From assembly GCA_902537905.1 (NCBI GenBank), contig CACBDD010000002.1, positions 1-60,447 of the forward strand: a DNA stretch of 60,447 nucleotides. Reading direction: 5' to 3'. Of this stretch, positions 27,632 to 36,402 are shown piece after piece. Position 1 is the first letter of the stretch. Every line of letters starts with the position of its first letter. Under the pieces are notes generated by a model that was not told the DNA's origin, did no database searches, and saw nothing but the letters and a program-made list of their open reading frames with translations. The translations under genes and the position numbers were made by a program. This DNA comes from an uncultured Pelagibacteraceae bacterium. GTDB lineage: Bacteria; Pseudomonadota; Alphaproteobacteria; Pelagibacterales; Pelagibacteraceae.

Positions 27632-30629
27632 TTAATCTTTCGTTAGTTTGATCGAAAAATACTGGGTTTGAAACAGTTACATTAATTGTTTTATCTTCCA
27701 TTGGAATAAATAGTTTTTTACCCATCATATTTTTACCACCTCTGACAACGGCGAGGGCTATTGATTTATTTAAATTTGGACTAAAGTAACTTGATGTAAC
27801 ATGACCAAGCATTTCAACAGGATTTTTATTTAGTTCAGAAACAATTTGTGCTCCTTCTTCTAATACAACTTTAGGGTCATCTGTTAACAATCCCACCAAT
27901 TGTTTTCTGTCTTCTCTCATAGTGTCTGACCTGTAAAGAGATCTTTTGCCAATAAAATCATATTTCTTTTTACTAACAATCCAATCCATCTGTAAATCTA
28001 TTGGCGTCATTGTTCCGTCTGTATCTTGACCAACAATAATAAAACCTTTTTCAGCTCTTAATAGGTGCATTGTTTCTGTACCATAAGGAGTAATATTAAA
28101 TTCTTTACCGGCCTCTATACATTTTTCCCATAAATCTTTTCCATAACTTGCTTGCACGTTAATTTCAAAACTTTGTTCACCTGTGAAACTTATTCTCATA
28201 ATCCTGCAAACAATGTTTCCAATTTTTGCTTCTTTAAAAGACATGTGTGGAAAATTTTCATCAGATAAGTCTAAATCAGGAATAATTTTTTTAAGAATTT
28301 TTTTACTATTAGGACCACATAAACTTGCTGTAGCAAATTGATCTGTAACTGAAGTTAAATATACATCTAATTCTGGCCATTCTGTTTGAAGATAATCTTC
28401 TAATTTTCCAAGAACATTTGCTGCACCACCAGTTGTTGTTGTCATTAGATAGTGATTTTCACCTATTCGTGTAGTTACACCATCGTCATAAACCATACCA
28501 TCTTCATTTAACATTAAACCATATCTACATTTGCCGATACCAAGTTTTGACCATGCATTTGTATAAACTCTATTTAAAAACTCTGAGGCATCACTTCCTT
28601 GTATATCAATCTTACCAAGTGTGGACGCATCCAATATTCCTGAACTTTCTCTAGCAGCTTTGCTTTCTCTTTGAACTGCTTGGTGAATAGTTTCACCATT
28701 AATAGGGTAGTACCAAGCTCTTTTCCATTGACCAACATTTTCAAATTCTGCTTTTTGCTCAACATGCCAATCATTCATGGGCGTTCTTCTAAAAATATCA
28801 AAAAACTTACCAACATTACGCCCTACAATTGTTCCAAATGTTAAAGGAGTATAAGGAGGTCTAAATGTAGTCGTTCCAAGTTCTCCCATCTTAACACCTG
28901 CTGTATCTGCTATTATTCCCAAAGCATGCATATTTCCTAATTTTCCTTGATCAGTTCCCATCCCAGTTGTTGTATATCTTTTGACATGTTCAATAGATCT
29001 AAAACCCTCTCTTAGTGCTAATTTTATATCCTTTGCAGTAGCATCATTTTGATAATCAACAAAAGGCTTAGTTTTGCCTAAAGCTTTATCAGATGGTAAC
29101 AACCATATGTTTCTTTTTGAAATCTCTTGGTCGTTATTAACAGTAATATTTTCAAAATCTGTTTTAGTTATATCTAAAAAATCTTTCAGTTTTTCATTTA
29201 TGTTTTTAAGTATTTCATCAAGCTTAAAATCACCACAACAAGACCCAACACTTATTTGATCTGAATTATTTTTATTTGGAATAAATATTTTTTTATCTTC
29301 ATCAAAAGTAAGTTTGCTACCTGACTGAGTATATAAGTGAACAGCTGGAGTCCATCCACCAGCAACCCCTAAACAATCACATGAAATAGAAATTTTATTT
29401 CCAGTTACTGAAGTTCCATCATTTGATAGTTTCATTATTGAAACATTGTTTAATCTTTTATAACCAGAGGTATCAACAACTGTATGTTCCCAGTATATTT
29501 TTACACCTGCATCAATAACTCTTTTTTCTAAATTTGTTTCAGATTGCTTTCTAATATCAACTATTGCTTCAACTTTTATACCTTTGTCGTTTAATGAAAG
29601 TGCACTTTCATATGCACTGTCATTATTTGTAAAAAATACAATCTTCCTACCACAGGCTACACCATAAAAATCACTATATTTTTTAATTGCAGAAGAAAGC
29701 ATTATTCCGGGTCTATCATTATTATTAAATACCATCGGTCTTTCCAAGGCACCTGTCGCCAAAATTACCTTCTTTGCTCTTATTTTAAGTAACCTTTGTC
29801 TAATTTTATTTGTCTTATCTTTTTTTTCTAAATGATCTGTTAAGTTCTCTCTTGCTAGTAAGTAATTATATTGATGGTAAGCAGCAACACTTGTTCTAGT
29901 TTTTATTTCTAAATTTTTAATATTTTTAAGTTCCTCAATTTCCTCTTTTAACCATTCAGATGAAATTTTGTTATCAATTTTATTACTTTCATTGTTTTCA
30001 TAAATAGTTGATCCCCCCAATTCATTTTTTTCATCTAAAAGTAAAGTTTTATAGTTATTCTTTGCAGCATTTTTCGCTGCCAAAATTCCAGATATACCTG
30101 CGCCAACTACAAGAACATCACAATGAATATTTCTGTGATCGTAAATATCAGGATCTTTTAACGTTGGTGATTTTCCTAGTCCTGCTGAGTGTCTTATAAA
30201 GTATTCATATTTCTCCCAGAAGCTTGCAGGCCACATAAATGTTTTGTAATAAAATCCTGCAGGAAAAAAGGGCGATAAAAAATTATTTATTCCACCTATA
30301 TCAAAGTTTACACTCGGCCAGCAATTTTGACTTGATGCCTCCATTCCTTCATATATTTCAACCTCAGTTGCCCTAACATTTGGTTCAGTTCTATTAGTAT
30401 TGGGATTAATTTGAACAATAGCATTGGGCTCTTCAGAACCTGACGTCATTATACCTCTTGGTCTATGGTATTTAAAACTCCTACCTACTAAATGAACATT
30501 ATTTGCCAATAAAGCAGAAGCAAGTGTGTCTCCTTTAAATCCATAATAGGTAGTACCGTTAAATTTAAATGAAACTCTTGTTGTTTCATCAATATATTGA
30601 CTAGATTTAACTCTTAAATTTTTTGACAT
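27624..30629 (-). CDS. soxA: Sarcosine oxidase subunit alpha
   Basis: SoxA is the large subunit that carries NAD and the folate site, passing the methyl group of sarcosine to tetrahydrofolate. The 1001-residue protein has an N-terminal 2Fe-2S-like fold domain (VSFKFNGTTYYGFKGDTLAS), a dinucleotide-binding domain (CDVLVVGAGISGILAAKNAA), and from about residue 610 a GcvT-like aminomethyltransferase domain (with the GLMLNEDGMVYDDGVTTR motif) and its C-terminal barrel. It is full length and lies between soxD and soxG. Confidence 0.95.
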   Translation of the reverse strand: MSKNLRVKSSQYIDETTRVSFKFNGTTYYGFKGDTLASALLANNVHLVGRSFKYHRPRGIMTSGSEEPNAIVQINPNTNRTEPNVRATEVEIYEGMEASSQNCWPSVNFDIGGINNFLSPFFPAGFYYKTFMWPASFWEKYEYFIRHSAGLGKSPTLKDPDIYDHRNIHCDVLVVGAGISGILAAKNAAKNNYKTLLLDEKNELGGSTIYENNESNKIDNKISSEWLKEEIEELKNIKNLEIKTRTSVAAYHQYNYLLARENLTDHLEKKDKTNKIRQRLLKIRAKKVILATGALERPMVFNNNDRPGIMLSSAIKKYSDFYGVACGRKIVFFTNNDSAYESALSLNDKGIKVEAIVDIRKQSETNLEKRVIDAGVKIYWEHTVVDTSGYKRLNNVSIMKLSNDGTSVTGNKISISCDCLGVAGGWTPAVHLYTQSGSKLTFDEDKKIFIPNKNNSDQISVGSCCGDFKLDEILKNINEKLKDFLDITKTDFENITVNNDQEISKRNIWLLPSDKALGKTKPFVDYQNDATAKDIKLALREGFRSIEHVKRYTTTGMGTDQGKLGNMHALGIIADTAGVKMGELGTTTFRPPYTPLTFGTIVGRNVGKFFDIFRRTPMNDWHVEQKAEFENVGQWKRAWYYPINGETIHQAVQRESKAARESSGILDASTLGKIDIQGSDASEFLNRVYTNAWSKLGIGKCRYGLMLNEDGMVYDDGVTTRIGENHYLMTTTTGGAANVLGKLEDYLQTEWPELDVYLTSVTDQFATASLCGPNSKKILKKIIPDLDLSDENFPHMSFKEAKIGNIVCRIMRISFTGEQSFEINVQASYGKDLWEKCIEAGKEFNITPYGTETMHLLRAEKGFIIVGQDTDGTMTPIDLQMDWIVSKKKYDFIGKRSLYRSDTMREDRKQLVGLLTDDPKVVLEEGAQIVSELNKNPVEMLGHVTSSYFSPNLNKSIALAVVRGGKNMMGKKLFIPMEDKTINVTVSNPVFFDQTNERLNA

Positions 30630-30634
30630 TTATT

Positions 30635-30910
30635 TTATATTGAAGGGGGTTTTTCTCCCATCTTATAGATTGCTTTTATTTCATCATTCGAAGTGTCTCT
30701 AACCATATTAAACCATTTGCGACAACCATGTGCATGGTTCCATCTTTCATACTGAACACCTTTGATATTTTTTCTCATAAATAAATATTCTGCCCATTCA
30801 TCATCACTAAGTTCTGTTGGTTGTTTTGGTCTTTCAATATGAGCTTCACCGCCAGCTTTAAATTCTTGCTGATCTCTCTCCCCACAATATGGACAATTAA
30901 TAACAAACAT
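30635..30910 (-). CDS. soxD: Sarcosine oxidase subunit delta
   Basis: SoxD is the small zinc-binding subunit. The 91-residue protein has Cys6-Pro-Tyr-Cys9 (INCPYCGERDQQEF) and the downstream His59/Cys63 in WNHAHGCRKWFN, the expected zinc ligands. Its stop is 5 bases before soxA and its start overlaps the soxB stop by one base, the standard B-D-A-G order. Confidence 0.95.
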   Translation of the reverse strand: MFVINCPYCGERDQQEFKAGGEAHIERPKQPTELSDDEWAEYLFMRKNIKGVQYERWNHAHGCRKWFNMVRDTSNDEIKAIYKMGEKPPSI

Positions 30911-32163
30911 TAGTGAGCAACTGCTGCAGCACCATGTTCATCAACAAGGTCTCCACTTACAAATCTATTTAAATTAAATGCTGCGTTGAGTTTATGTGGC
31001 TCATCATTAGCAATTGTGTGTGCAAACAAATCTCCTGATCCAGGTGTAGCTTTAAAACCTCCTGTACCCCAACCACAATTAAAATAAAGACCTTTGATAG
31101 AAGTTTTACTTAGTATTGGACTTGCATCAGGACATATATCTACAATTCCTCCCCATTGTCTTAACATTCTCATACGGCTAAAAATTGGATACAATTCTAA
31201 AATAGCATTTAGAGTACCTTCAACTATTTGATGACTTCCTTTTTGAGTATATGAAACATAATCATCTGTACCAGCACCAATAACCAACTCACCTTTATCT
31301 GATTGACTAACATAAGCGTGTACAGCGTTCGACATAACTACTGTATCAATTATTGGTTTTACGGGTTCAGATACTAGTGCTTGAAGAGGTTTACTTTCCA
31401 GAGGGAGTCTTATTCCAGCCATATTAGCAACCACACTTGAATGTCCAGCTGCTACAACTCCAATTTTTTTAGTTTTAATAAATCCTTTTGTTGTTTCTAA
31501 ACCTTCAACATTGTCGCCGTTTCTTTTTATACCTTTTACTTCACAATTTTGAATTATATCAACACCCATTTCATCAGCACCTCTAGCATAACCCCAGGCA
31601 ACAGCATCATGTCTTGCTGTACCAGCTCTTCTTTGTAACGTACCACCAAGTACCGGATATCTTATATCTTGGGATGTATTTATAATTGGACAAAATTTTT
31701 TAACTTCTTCTGTACTCAAGTAAACAGCATCAATGCCGTTTAGTCTATTTGCGTGTGTTCTTCTTTTTAAATCTCTTACATCTTGCAAATTGTGAGCAAG
31801 ATTCATTACACCTCTTTGACTAAACATTACATTGTAGTTTAATTCTTGAGATAATCCTTCCCAAATTTTTAGTGCGTGATCATACAGTCCAGCACTAGCA
31901 TCCCATAAATAATTTGATCTAATAATTGTAGTGTTACGTCCAGTGTTTCCTCCACCAATCCATCCTTTTTCAACAACAGCAATATTTTTCATGTTGTGTT
32001 TTTTTGCTAAATAATATGCAGTCGCTAGACCATGACCACCTCCACCAACTATGACAGCATCATACTCTTTTTTTGGCGTAGGGTCTTTCCATGCTCTTTG
32101 CCAATTCTCATGATATGAAAGAGCATTTTTGATTAATGAAAATACTGAGTATTTATTTCCCAT
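30910..32163 (-). CDS. soxB: Sarcosine oxidase subunit beta
   Basis: SoxB is the flavoprotein subunit that oxidises sarcosine to glycine and a methylene group. The 417-residue protein has the FAD motif [20 protein letters not shown], the [18 protein letters not shown] stretch near the flavin, and C-terminal [17 protein letters not shown]. With soxDAG it would feed glycine and one-carbon units, which fits the methylated-compound metabolism of SAR11. It is transcribed away from tRNA-Ser; a TATAAA box lies about 17 bases upstream of its ATG. Confidence 0.96.
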   Translation of the reverse strand: MGNKYSVFSLIKNALSYHENWQRAWKDPTPKKEYDAVIVGGGGHGLATAYYLAKKHNMKNIAVVEKGWIGGGNTGRNTTIIRSNYLWDASAGLYDHALKIWEGLSQELNYNVMFSQRGVMNLAHNLQDVRDLKRRTHANRLNGIDAVYLSTEEVKKFCPIINTSQDIRYPVLGGTLQRRAGTARHDAVAWGYARGADEMGVDIIQNCEVKGIKRNGDNVEGLETTKGFIKTKKIGVVAAGHSSVVANMAGIRLPLESKPLQALVSEPVKPIIDTVVMSNAVHAYVSQSDKGELVIGAGTDDYVSYTQKGSHQIVEGTLNAILELYPIFSRMRMLRQWGGIVDICPDASPILSKTSIKGLYFNCGWGTGGFKATPGSGDLFAHTIANDEPHKLNAAFNLNRFVSGDLVDEHGAAAVAH

Positions 32164-32190
32164 AATAATTGAATAATTACTTTATAAATA

Positions 32191-32218
32191 TTGAATTTTC
32201 AATAAAATCGCTTATTAC
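32191..32218 (+). promoter_or_regulatory. Predicted promoter of tRNA-Ser
   Basis: TTGAAT (32191-32196) and TATTAC (32213-32218) are spaced 16 bases apart and end 12 bases before the mature tRNA 5' end, in the 67-base gap between divergent soxB and the tRNA. The -35 region overlaps a small inverted repeat, TTGAA-TT-TTCAA (32191-32202). This is pattern matching only. Confidence 0.5.
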
Positions 32219-32230
32219 ACAATGTCATAC

Positions 32231-32322
32231 GGAGAGATGGGTGAGAGGCTGAAACCAGTCGTTTGCTAAATGACCGTGCGAGGAAACTTGTACCGAGGGT
32301 TCGAATCCCTCTCTCTCCGCCA
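32231..32322 (+). tRNA. tRNA-Ser (GCU anticodon)
   Basis: The acceptor stem GGAGAGA pairs with TCTCTCC (32312-32318), followed by discriminator G and an encoded CCA. The anticodon stem GTCGT/ATGAC encloses the loop TTGCTAA, so the anticodon is GCT, reading AGC and AGU. A long variable arm typical of serine tRNAs and the T-loop GGTTCGAATCC follow. Its last base abuts the stop codon of the convergent lytic transglycosylase gene with no spacer. Confidence 0.97.
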
Positions 32323-34509
32323 CTAATATAAAGGCTGATCTTTAAAAAAATCTTTCATTACTATTGGATTTTGCTCTAGTACATATCTGTACACATTGTA
32401 ATTTTCTAATACACGCTGAACATAGTTTCTAGTTTCTCTAAACTTGATTAGCTCAACCCAATCAACATAATTTATCTGTTTTTTTTGTGGATCCTTATTT
32501 ATTTTTTTCCAATATTTAACTCTATTTGGACCAGCATTGTATGCAGCTATTGCAAATGGATAAGCACCATCATATTGCTGAATTAAACCAGCAATATAAT
32601 GAGATCCTAAATTTATATTGTACTCTGGATCGGTTGTTAATCGAGATTTTGCATAAGGAAGCTTTGCTTGTTTAGCAACTAATTTTGCTGTGTAAGGCAT
32701 TAATTGCATTAACCCTTTTGCACCTGCATGACTATTTGCTTTTAAATCAAATTCACTTTCTTGTCTTATAATTGATAAAATTAATGCACTTTCAGGAATT
32801 TTTCTTCCATTAATGTATTTAGGTGTGCTTATTAATGGATAATTGTATTTGTTATGAAATCTTTTTTGATAAGAGGCAATTTTTGATACTTGTATTGCAA
32901 AATCATATCTATTGATACTGGTAGCAAGTTCGGCAGCTAAAAGTTCACTGCCTGCTGAAACATTGTCATTAGCAAGATGTCTTAAGATGAATTTTGTATA
33001 TTTATCTTTATTTAATTCATGTAAAAGGTGTGTAATTTTTACTAATTCTTTATTAAAAAAAACTTTTCTATACTCATCTTCAACTATCATTGTTTTATCA
33101 AGTTCAAATTTTGCAGTAGGATTAATTTTTAAAAATGCTAGCTGACCGTAATATGTGGTTAAATATTTTGTAGCCTCTTTATACCATTTTTCTGATTGAT
33201 CTTTATCTTTTAGTTTTTCATATGATCTACCTAACCAGTATGAACCCCTAGAAACACTTATTGGATAATTAACATTATCAAAAAAGTTTTTAAAATGGTC
33301 TTTTGCTAGAAGTGGATCATTTAAAAAACTTAGTGCTATCCATCCACTCATCCATTCTGCTTCAGCAAATTCAGGTCCTTCAGTCATTCCATGATTGCTA
33401 CTAATTTTATAAGCTAGTTCATATTGTTTTTTATAAATTAACTTTCGAGATATGATTTCTCTCTCTTTCCACCATTTGTCAGGTCTAACTAAATAATCTT
33501 TATCATTTCTTATCTTGAGTAAAATTTCAGTAGAAGACTCTAATCGTCCTTTTTTTCTTCTCCATTTTAATCGATCGTAGTTTAATCCAGCATCGTTTTT
33601 AAATTTATTTGGAACATTTTTGATTGCTTGATCTACACCGTATCCCTTGGTCATTAAAATATGTCTTGCTGTATAGAGCAATTCATAGTCTTTAGGTAAA
33701 TATCTGATTAATCTTTTTAAATCCCAATGATCACTATTCCATGCTAGATGATCAGCTCTTTTAATATAGTCATTTGCATCAAGATATTTTTTATATTTTT
33801 TTCTGAAAAACCTTAATTCACTTTTTGATAAATCTGCAGAAATCCATCCATTTTTAATTAGACTAATTCCATTTGCTTTGTCTCCTGATAAAATATGACT
33901 TTCACCCAAAATCATCTTACCATATCCACTCAAAGGTTCATTTTTTGAAAACCAATTGATTATTTTTCTTGGAGAAACTTTTTCTGTCGAAAGTTTATGC
34001 TCAGCCAAATATCTCAATCTATCTATTCTTGGATAATCTGAATTATCCTCGATAAAAACTTGGTAATCAAAAAAGGACTCTTGATTACCTGTTGTTAATA
34101 AATGTCTCCATTTAATAAAATTATATATAGATTTATCTTTAGCTTTTTTTGAGATTTTAATTGCAGATTTCCACTGTCCTTTTTGCATCTCTCCGATGGC
34201 TTTTTTTGCAATGCCAAAATCTTTTTTATTATAAAATTTAGAAATTTTTACTGTTCCTGAATTGATTAATCCGCTTATAACTGGTTTTTTTTTAGGTAAA
34301 AGAAAACTAAGTTTATTTTCTTTGTTAATTACCTTTTTTTCAACTTTAACTTTTGACGGTTTTTTTAGAGGTTTTATTGTGTTTAATATTATTTTTTTAT
34401 TTAATTCCTCAGACGACAGCGATGGTTTTTTTAAAGGTACAATCTGTGCCCAACTGAAATTAAAGCTAATCAAGGAAGTTATTATTAAAAATAATAATTT
34501 TTTAATCAT
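32323..34509 (-). CDS. slt: Soluble lytic murein transglycosylase (Slt-type)
   Basis: The enzyme cleaves the MurNAc-GlcNAc bond of peptidoglycan, forming 1,6-anhydro ends, in the periplasm. The 728-residue protein has a signal peptide (KKLLFLIITSLISFNFSWAQ), a long alpha-helical superhelix region, and a C-terminal catalytic domain with the glutamate in SIIRQESEFDLKANSHAGAK, then GLMQLMPYTAK and AIAAYNAGPNRVKYW. A TATACC box lies 8 bases before its start codon. It diverges from dapA over 43 bases. Confidence 0.93.
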   Translation of the reverse strand: MIKKLLFLIITSLISFNFSWAQIVPLKKPSLSSEELNKKIILNTIKPLKKPSKVKVEKKVINKENKLSFLLPKKKPVISGLINSGTVKISKFYNKKDFGIAKKAIGEMQKGQWKSAIKISKKAKDKSIYNFIKWRHLLTTGNQESFFDYQVFIEDNSDYPRIDRLRYLAEHKLSTEKVSPRKIINWFSKNEPLSGYGKMILGESHILSGDKANGISLIKNGWISADLSKSELRFFRKKYKKYLDANDYIKRADHLAWNSDHWDLKRLIRYLPKDYELLYTARHILMTKGYGVDQAIKNVPNKFKNDAGLNYDRLKWRRKKGRLESSTEILLKIRNDKDYLVRPDKWWKEREIISRKLIYKKQYELAYKISSNHGMTEGPEFAEAEWMSGWIALSFLNDPLLAKDHFKNFFDNVNYPISVSRGSYWLGRSYEKLKDKDQSEKWYKEATKYLTTYYGQLAFLKINPTAKFELDKTMIVEDEYRKVFFNKELVKITHLLHELNKDKYTKFILRHLANDNVSAGSELLAAELATSINRYDFAIQVSKIASYQKRFHNKYNYPLISTPKYINGRKIPESALILSIIRQESEFDLKANSHAGAKGLMQLMPYTAKLVAKQAKLPYAKSRLTTDPEYNINLGSHYIAGLIQQYDGAYPFAIAAYNAGPNRVKYWKKINKDPQKKQINYVDWVELIKFRETRNYVQRVLENYNVYRYVLEQNPIVMKDFFKDQPLY

Positions 34510-34541
34510 AATCTTTTGGTATATGAATCTTTAAACTATGT

Positions 34542-34547
34542 TATAAG
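34542..34547 (+). promoter_or_regulatory. -10-like box next to dapA start
   Basis: TATAAG ends 5 bases before the dapA ATG, so a transcript started at the usual distance would begin at or next to the start codon. There is no Shine-Dalgarno sequence. No convincing -35 was identified. Confidence 0.4.
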
Positions 34548-34552
34548 TATTT

Positions 34553-35428
34553 ATGTTTAAAGGATCAAATGTTGCTTTAATTACTCCGTTTAAAAACAAT
34601 CTATTAGACGAGGAAGCCTATGTTAAATTAATACATTTTCATATTGAAAATGGAACTAGTGGTCTTGTGCCAGCAGGTACTACAGGAGAATCTCCAACAT
34701 TAAGTCATGATGAACATCAAAAAGTAATTGATCTTTGTATAAAAGAAAGCAATGGAAAAATTCCAGTTATAGCTGGAACAGGTTCAAATTCAACTGAGGA
34801 AGCTATTTCTTTAACCTCACACGCTGAAAAAGCAGGGGCAAATGGTGCTCTTATTGTAACACCTTATTACAATAAACCTACACAAGAAGGTCTATACCAA
34901 CATTACAAAGCCATAAATGACAAATGTGGTATACCAATAATAATTTACAATATACCAGGTAGATCAGTTATCGATATGTCAGTTGATACAATGGCAAGGT
35001 TGTTTGAGTTAAAAAATATAGTTGGTGTTAAAGATGCTACTGGAGATTTAGATAGAGTAGATCAACAGCTATCAAAAATGGGTAAAGAATTTGTTCAATT
35101 GACTGGTAATGATGATAATGCATTTGAATTTAATAAAAGAGGCGGAGTAGGCGCAATAAGTGTAACAGCAAATATAGCACCAAAGCTTTGTTCTGATTTT
35201 CAAAAATTTTCTAAGTCTGAAAATGAAATTAATCAAGCTGAAAAATTGGATAAAATTTTACAGCCAATCCATCATTCAATGTTTATAGAAAGTAACCCTA
35301 GTCCAGTTAAATATGCTGCTAAATTATTAAATCTGTGTGAAGATGATGTGAGATTACCCCTGGTAAAAGTAACTGAACAAACTAAAGAAATTGTTAAAAA
35401 GTCTCTTCAGTCTGCAAAATTGATTTAA
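34553..35428 (+). CDS. dapA: 4-hydroxy-tetrahydrodipicolinate synthase
   Basis: DapA condenses pyruvate and aspartate semialdehyde in the lysine/diaminopimelate pathway. The 291-residue protein has the signature [20 protein letters not shown], the catalytic tyrosine in [15 protein letters not shown] and the Schiff-base lysine in [14 protein letters not shown]. Its length is normal. It starts the block dapA-smpB-folK-spoT and overlaps smpB by one base. A -10-like TATAAG box just before the ATG hints at a leaderless mRNA. Confidence 0.97.
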   Translation: MFKGSNVALITPFKNNLLDEEAYVKLIHFHIENGTSGLVPAGTTGESPTLSHDEHQKVIDLCIKESNGKIPVIAGTGSNSTEEAISLTSHAEKAGANGALIVTPYYNKPTQEGLYQHYKAINDKCGIPIIIYNIPGRSVIDMSVDTMARLFELKNIVGVKDATGDLDRVDQQLSKMGKEFVQLTGNDDNAFEFNKRGGVGAISVTANIAPKLCSDFQKFSKSENEINQAEKLDKILQPIHHSMFIESNPSPVKYAAKLLNLCEDDVRLPLVKVTEQTKEIVKKSLQSAKLI

Positions 35429-35898
35429 TGAACAAAAAAACCAATTCTGGTTTAAAAATAATTTGCTTAAATAGGAAAGCTAGTTTTAATTATTTCTTCG
35501 AGGATATTTTAGAAGCAGGCATTGTTCTTAAAGGTTCTGAAATCAAATCAGTAAGAGATGGAAAAGTTAATATAGCAGACTCCTATGCAGTTGAAAAAAA
35601 AGGAGAAATAATTTTAATAAATTCTCATATTTCACCTTACAAACAAGCAAGTTATTCCAATCATAGCCCAACCGATGAAAGAAAGTTATTGCTAAACAAA
35701 AGAGAAATAAACAAATTAATTGGAAAAATGCAAAGAGATGGATTTACTATTGTTCCAACAAAAATGTATTTTAAAAAAGGGAAAGCCAAAATTGAATTAG
35801 CAGTTGCTAAAGGTAAGAAGCAATACGATAAAAGAGCAACAAAAAAGAGTAGAGATTGGAACCGTGAAAAGGCAAGATATATTAGAAAATCAAGCTAA
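35428..35898 (+). CDS. smpB: SsrA-binding protein SmpB
   Basis: SmpB binds tmRNA and is needed for rescue of stalled ribosomes. The 156-residue protein shows the oligonucleotide-binding fold with [31 protein letters not shown] and the C-terminal [20 protein letters not shown], followed by a basic tail. It overlaps dapA by one base and runs about 35 bases into folK. Confidence 0.96.
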   Translation: MNKKTNSGLKIICLNRKASFNYFFEDILEAGIVLKGSEIKSVRDGKVNIADSYAVEKKGEIILINSHISPYKQASYSNHSPTDERKLLLNKREINKLIGKMQRDGFTIVPTKMYFKKGKAKIELAVAKGKKQYDKRATKKSRDWNREKARYIRKSS

Positions 35899-36382
35899 AA
35901 TTATTTATTTAGGTATTGGCTCTAATTTAGGTGATAGAAAAAAAAATATAGAAATTGCAAAATCACACTTAAGCGAAAACAATTTGGATTTTTTATCTAT
36001 TTCAAGTTTTTATGAAACACCTTCTTGGCCAGACCCTAAAAAACCTAAATTTTTAAATATAGTTATAAAGGCAAAATTTTATCACAATCCAGAAAGTCTC
36101 CTCGAAATATGTAAGAAAATTGAAATTTTGTTAGGAAGAAAAAAAGGTAAAAAAAATGATCCACGTGTTTGTGATATTGACATAATCGACTTTAATAAAA
36201 AGGTTTTAAAAGTAAAAAACAAATTAACTTTGCCCCATAAGCTTATGCATAAAAGAAATTTTGTACTTGTCCCTTTTTTTGAAATTCAAAAAGAATGGCA
36301 TCATCCAATTATTAAAAAAGATCTTAAAAGCTTGATTTCTTCACTCTCTCAAGCAGACATTAGGTCTATTAAACAAATTTAA
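35864..36382 (+). CDS. folK: 6-hydroxymethyl-7,8-dihydropterin pyrophosphokinase
   Basis: FolK transfers pyrophosphate from ATP to 6-hydroxymethyldihydropterin in folate synthesis. The motifs [34 protein letters not shown], and [13 protein letters not shown] (the Asp pair binding Mg2+) are present, ending with [19 protein letters not shown]. The track's Met at 35804 lies deep in smpB; the GTG at 35864 is a more plausible start (about 172 residues) and still overlaps smpB by 35 bases. The start is therefore uncertain. Confidence 0.85.
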   Translation: MKRQDILENQAKIIYLGIGSNLGDRKKNIEIAKSHLSENNLDFLSISSFYETPSWPDPKKPKFLNIVIKAKFYHNPESLLEICKKIEILLGRKKGKKNDPRVCDIDIIDFNKKVLKVKNKLTLPHKLMHKRNFVLVPFFEIQKEWHHPIIKKDLKSLISSLSQADIRSIKQI

Positions 36383-36390
36383 ATTAATGT

Positions 36391-36396
36391 TATAAT
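36391..36396 (+). promoter_or_regulatory. -10 box (TATAAT) next to spoT start
   Basis: A perfect TATAAT ends 6 bases before the spoT ATG at 36403. It lies in the 20-base gap after folK. A start site at normal distance would fall on the ATG, giving a leaderless transcript. The -35 region (TTAAAC at 36369-36374, 16-base spacing) is weak. Confidence 0.5.
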
Positions 36397-36402
36397 AAAG
36401 CT

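Noticed and set aside
32191-32202. TTGAA-TT-TTCAA inverted repeat between soxB and tRNA-Ser as an operator
   Set aside because: Only 5-bp AT-rich arms, likely to occur by chance, and it coincides with the -35 box.
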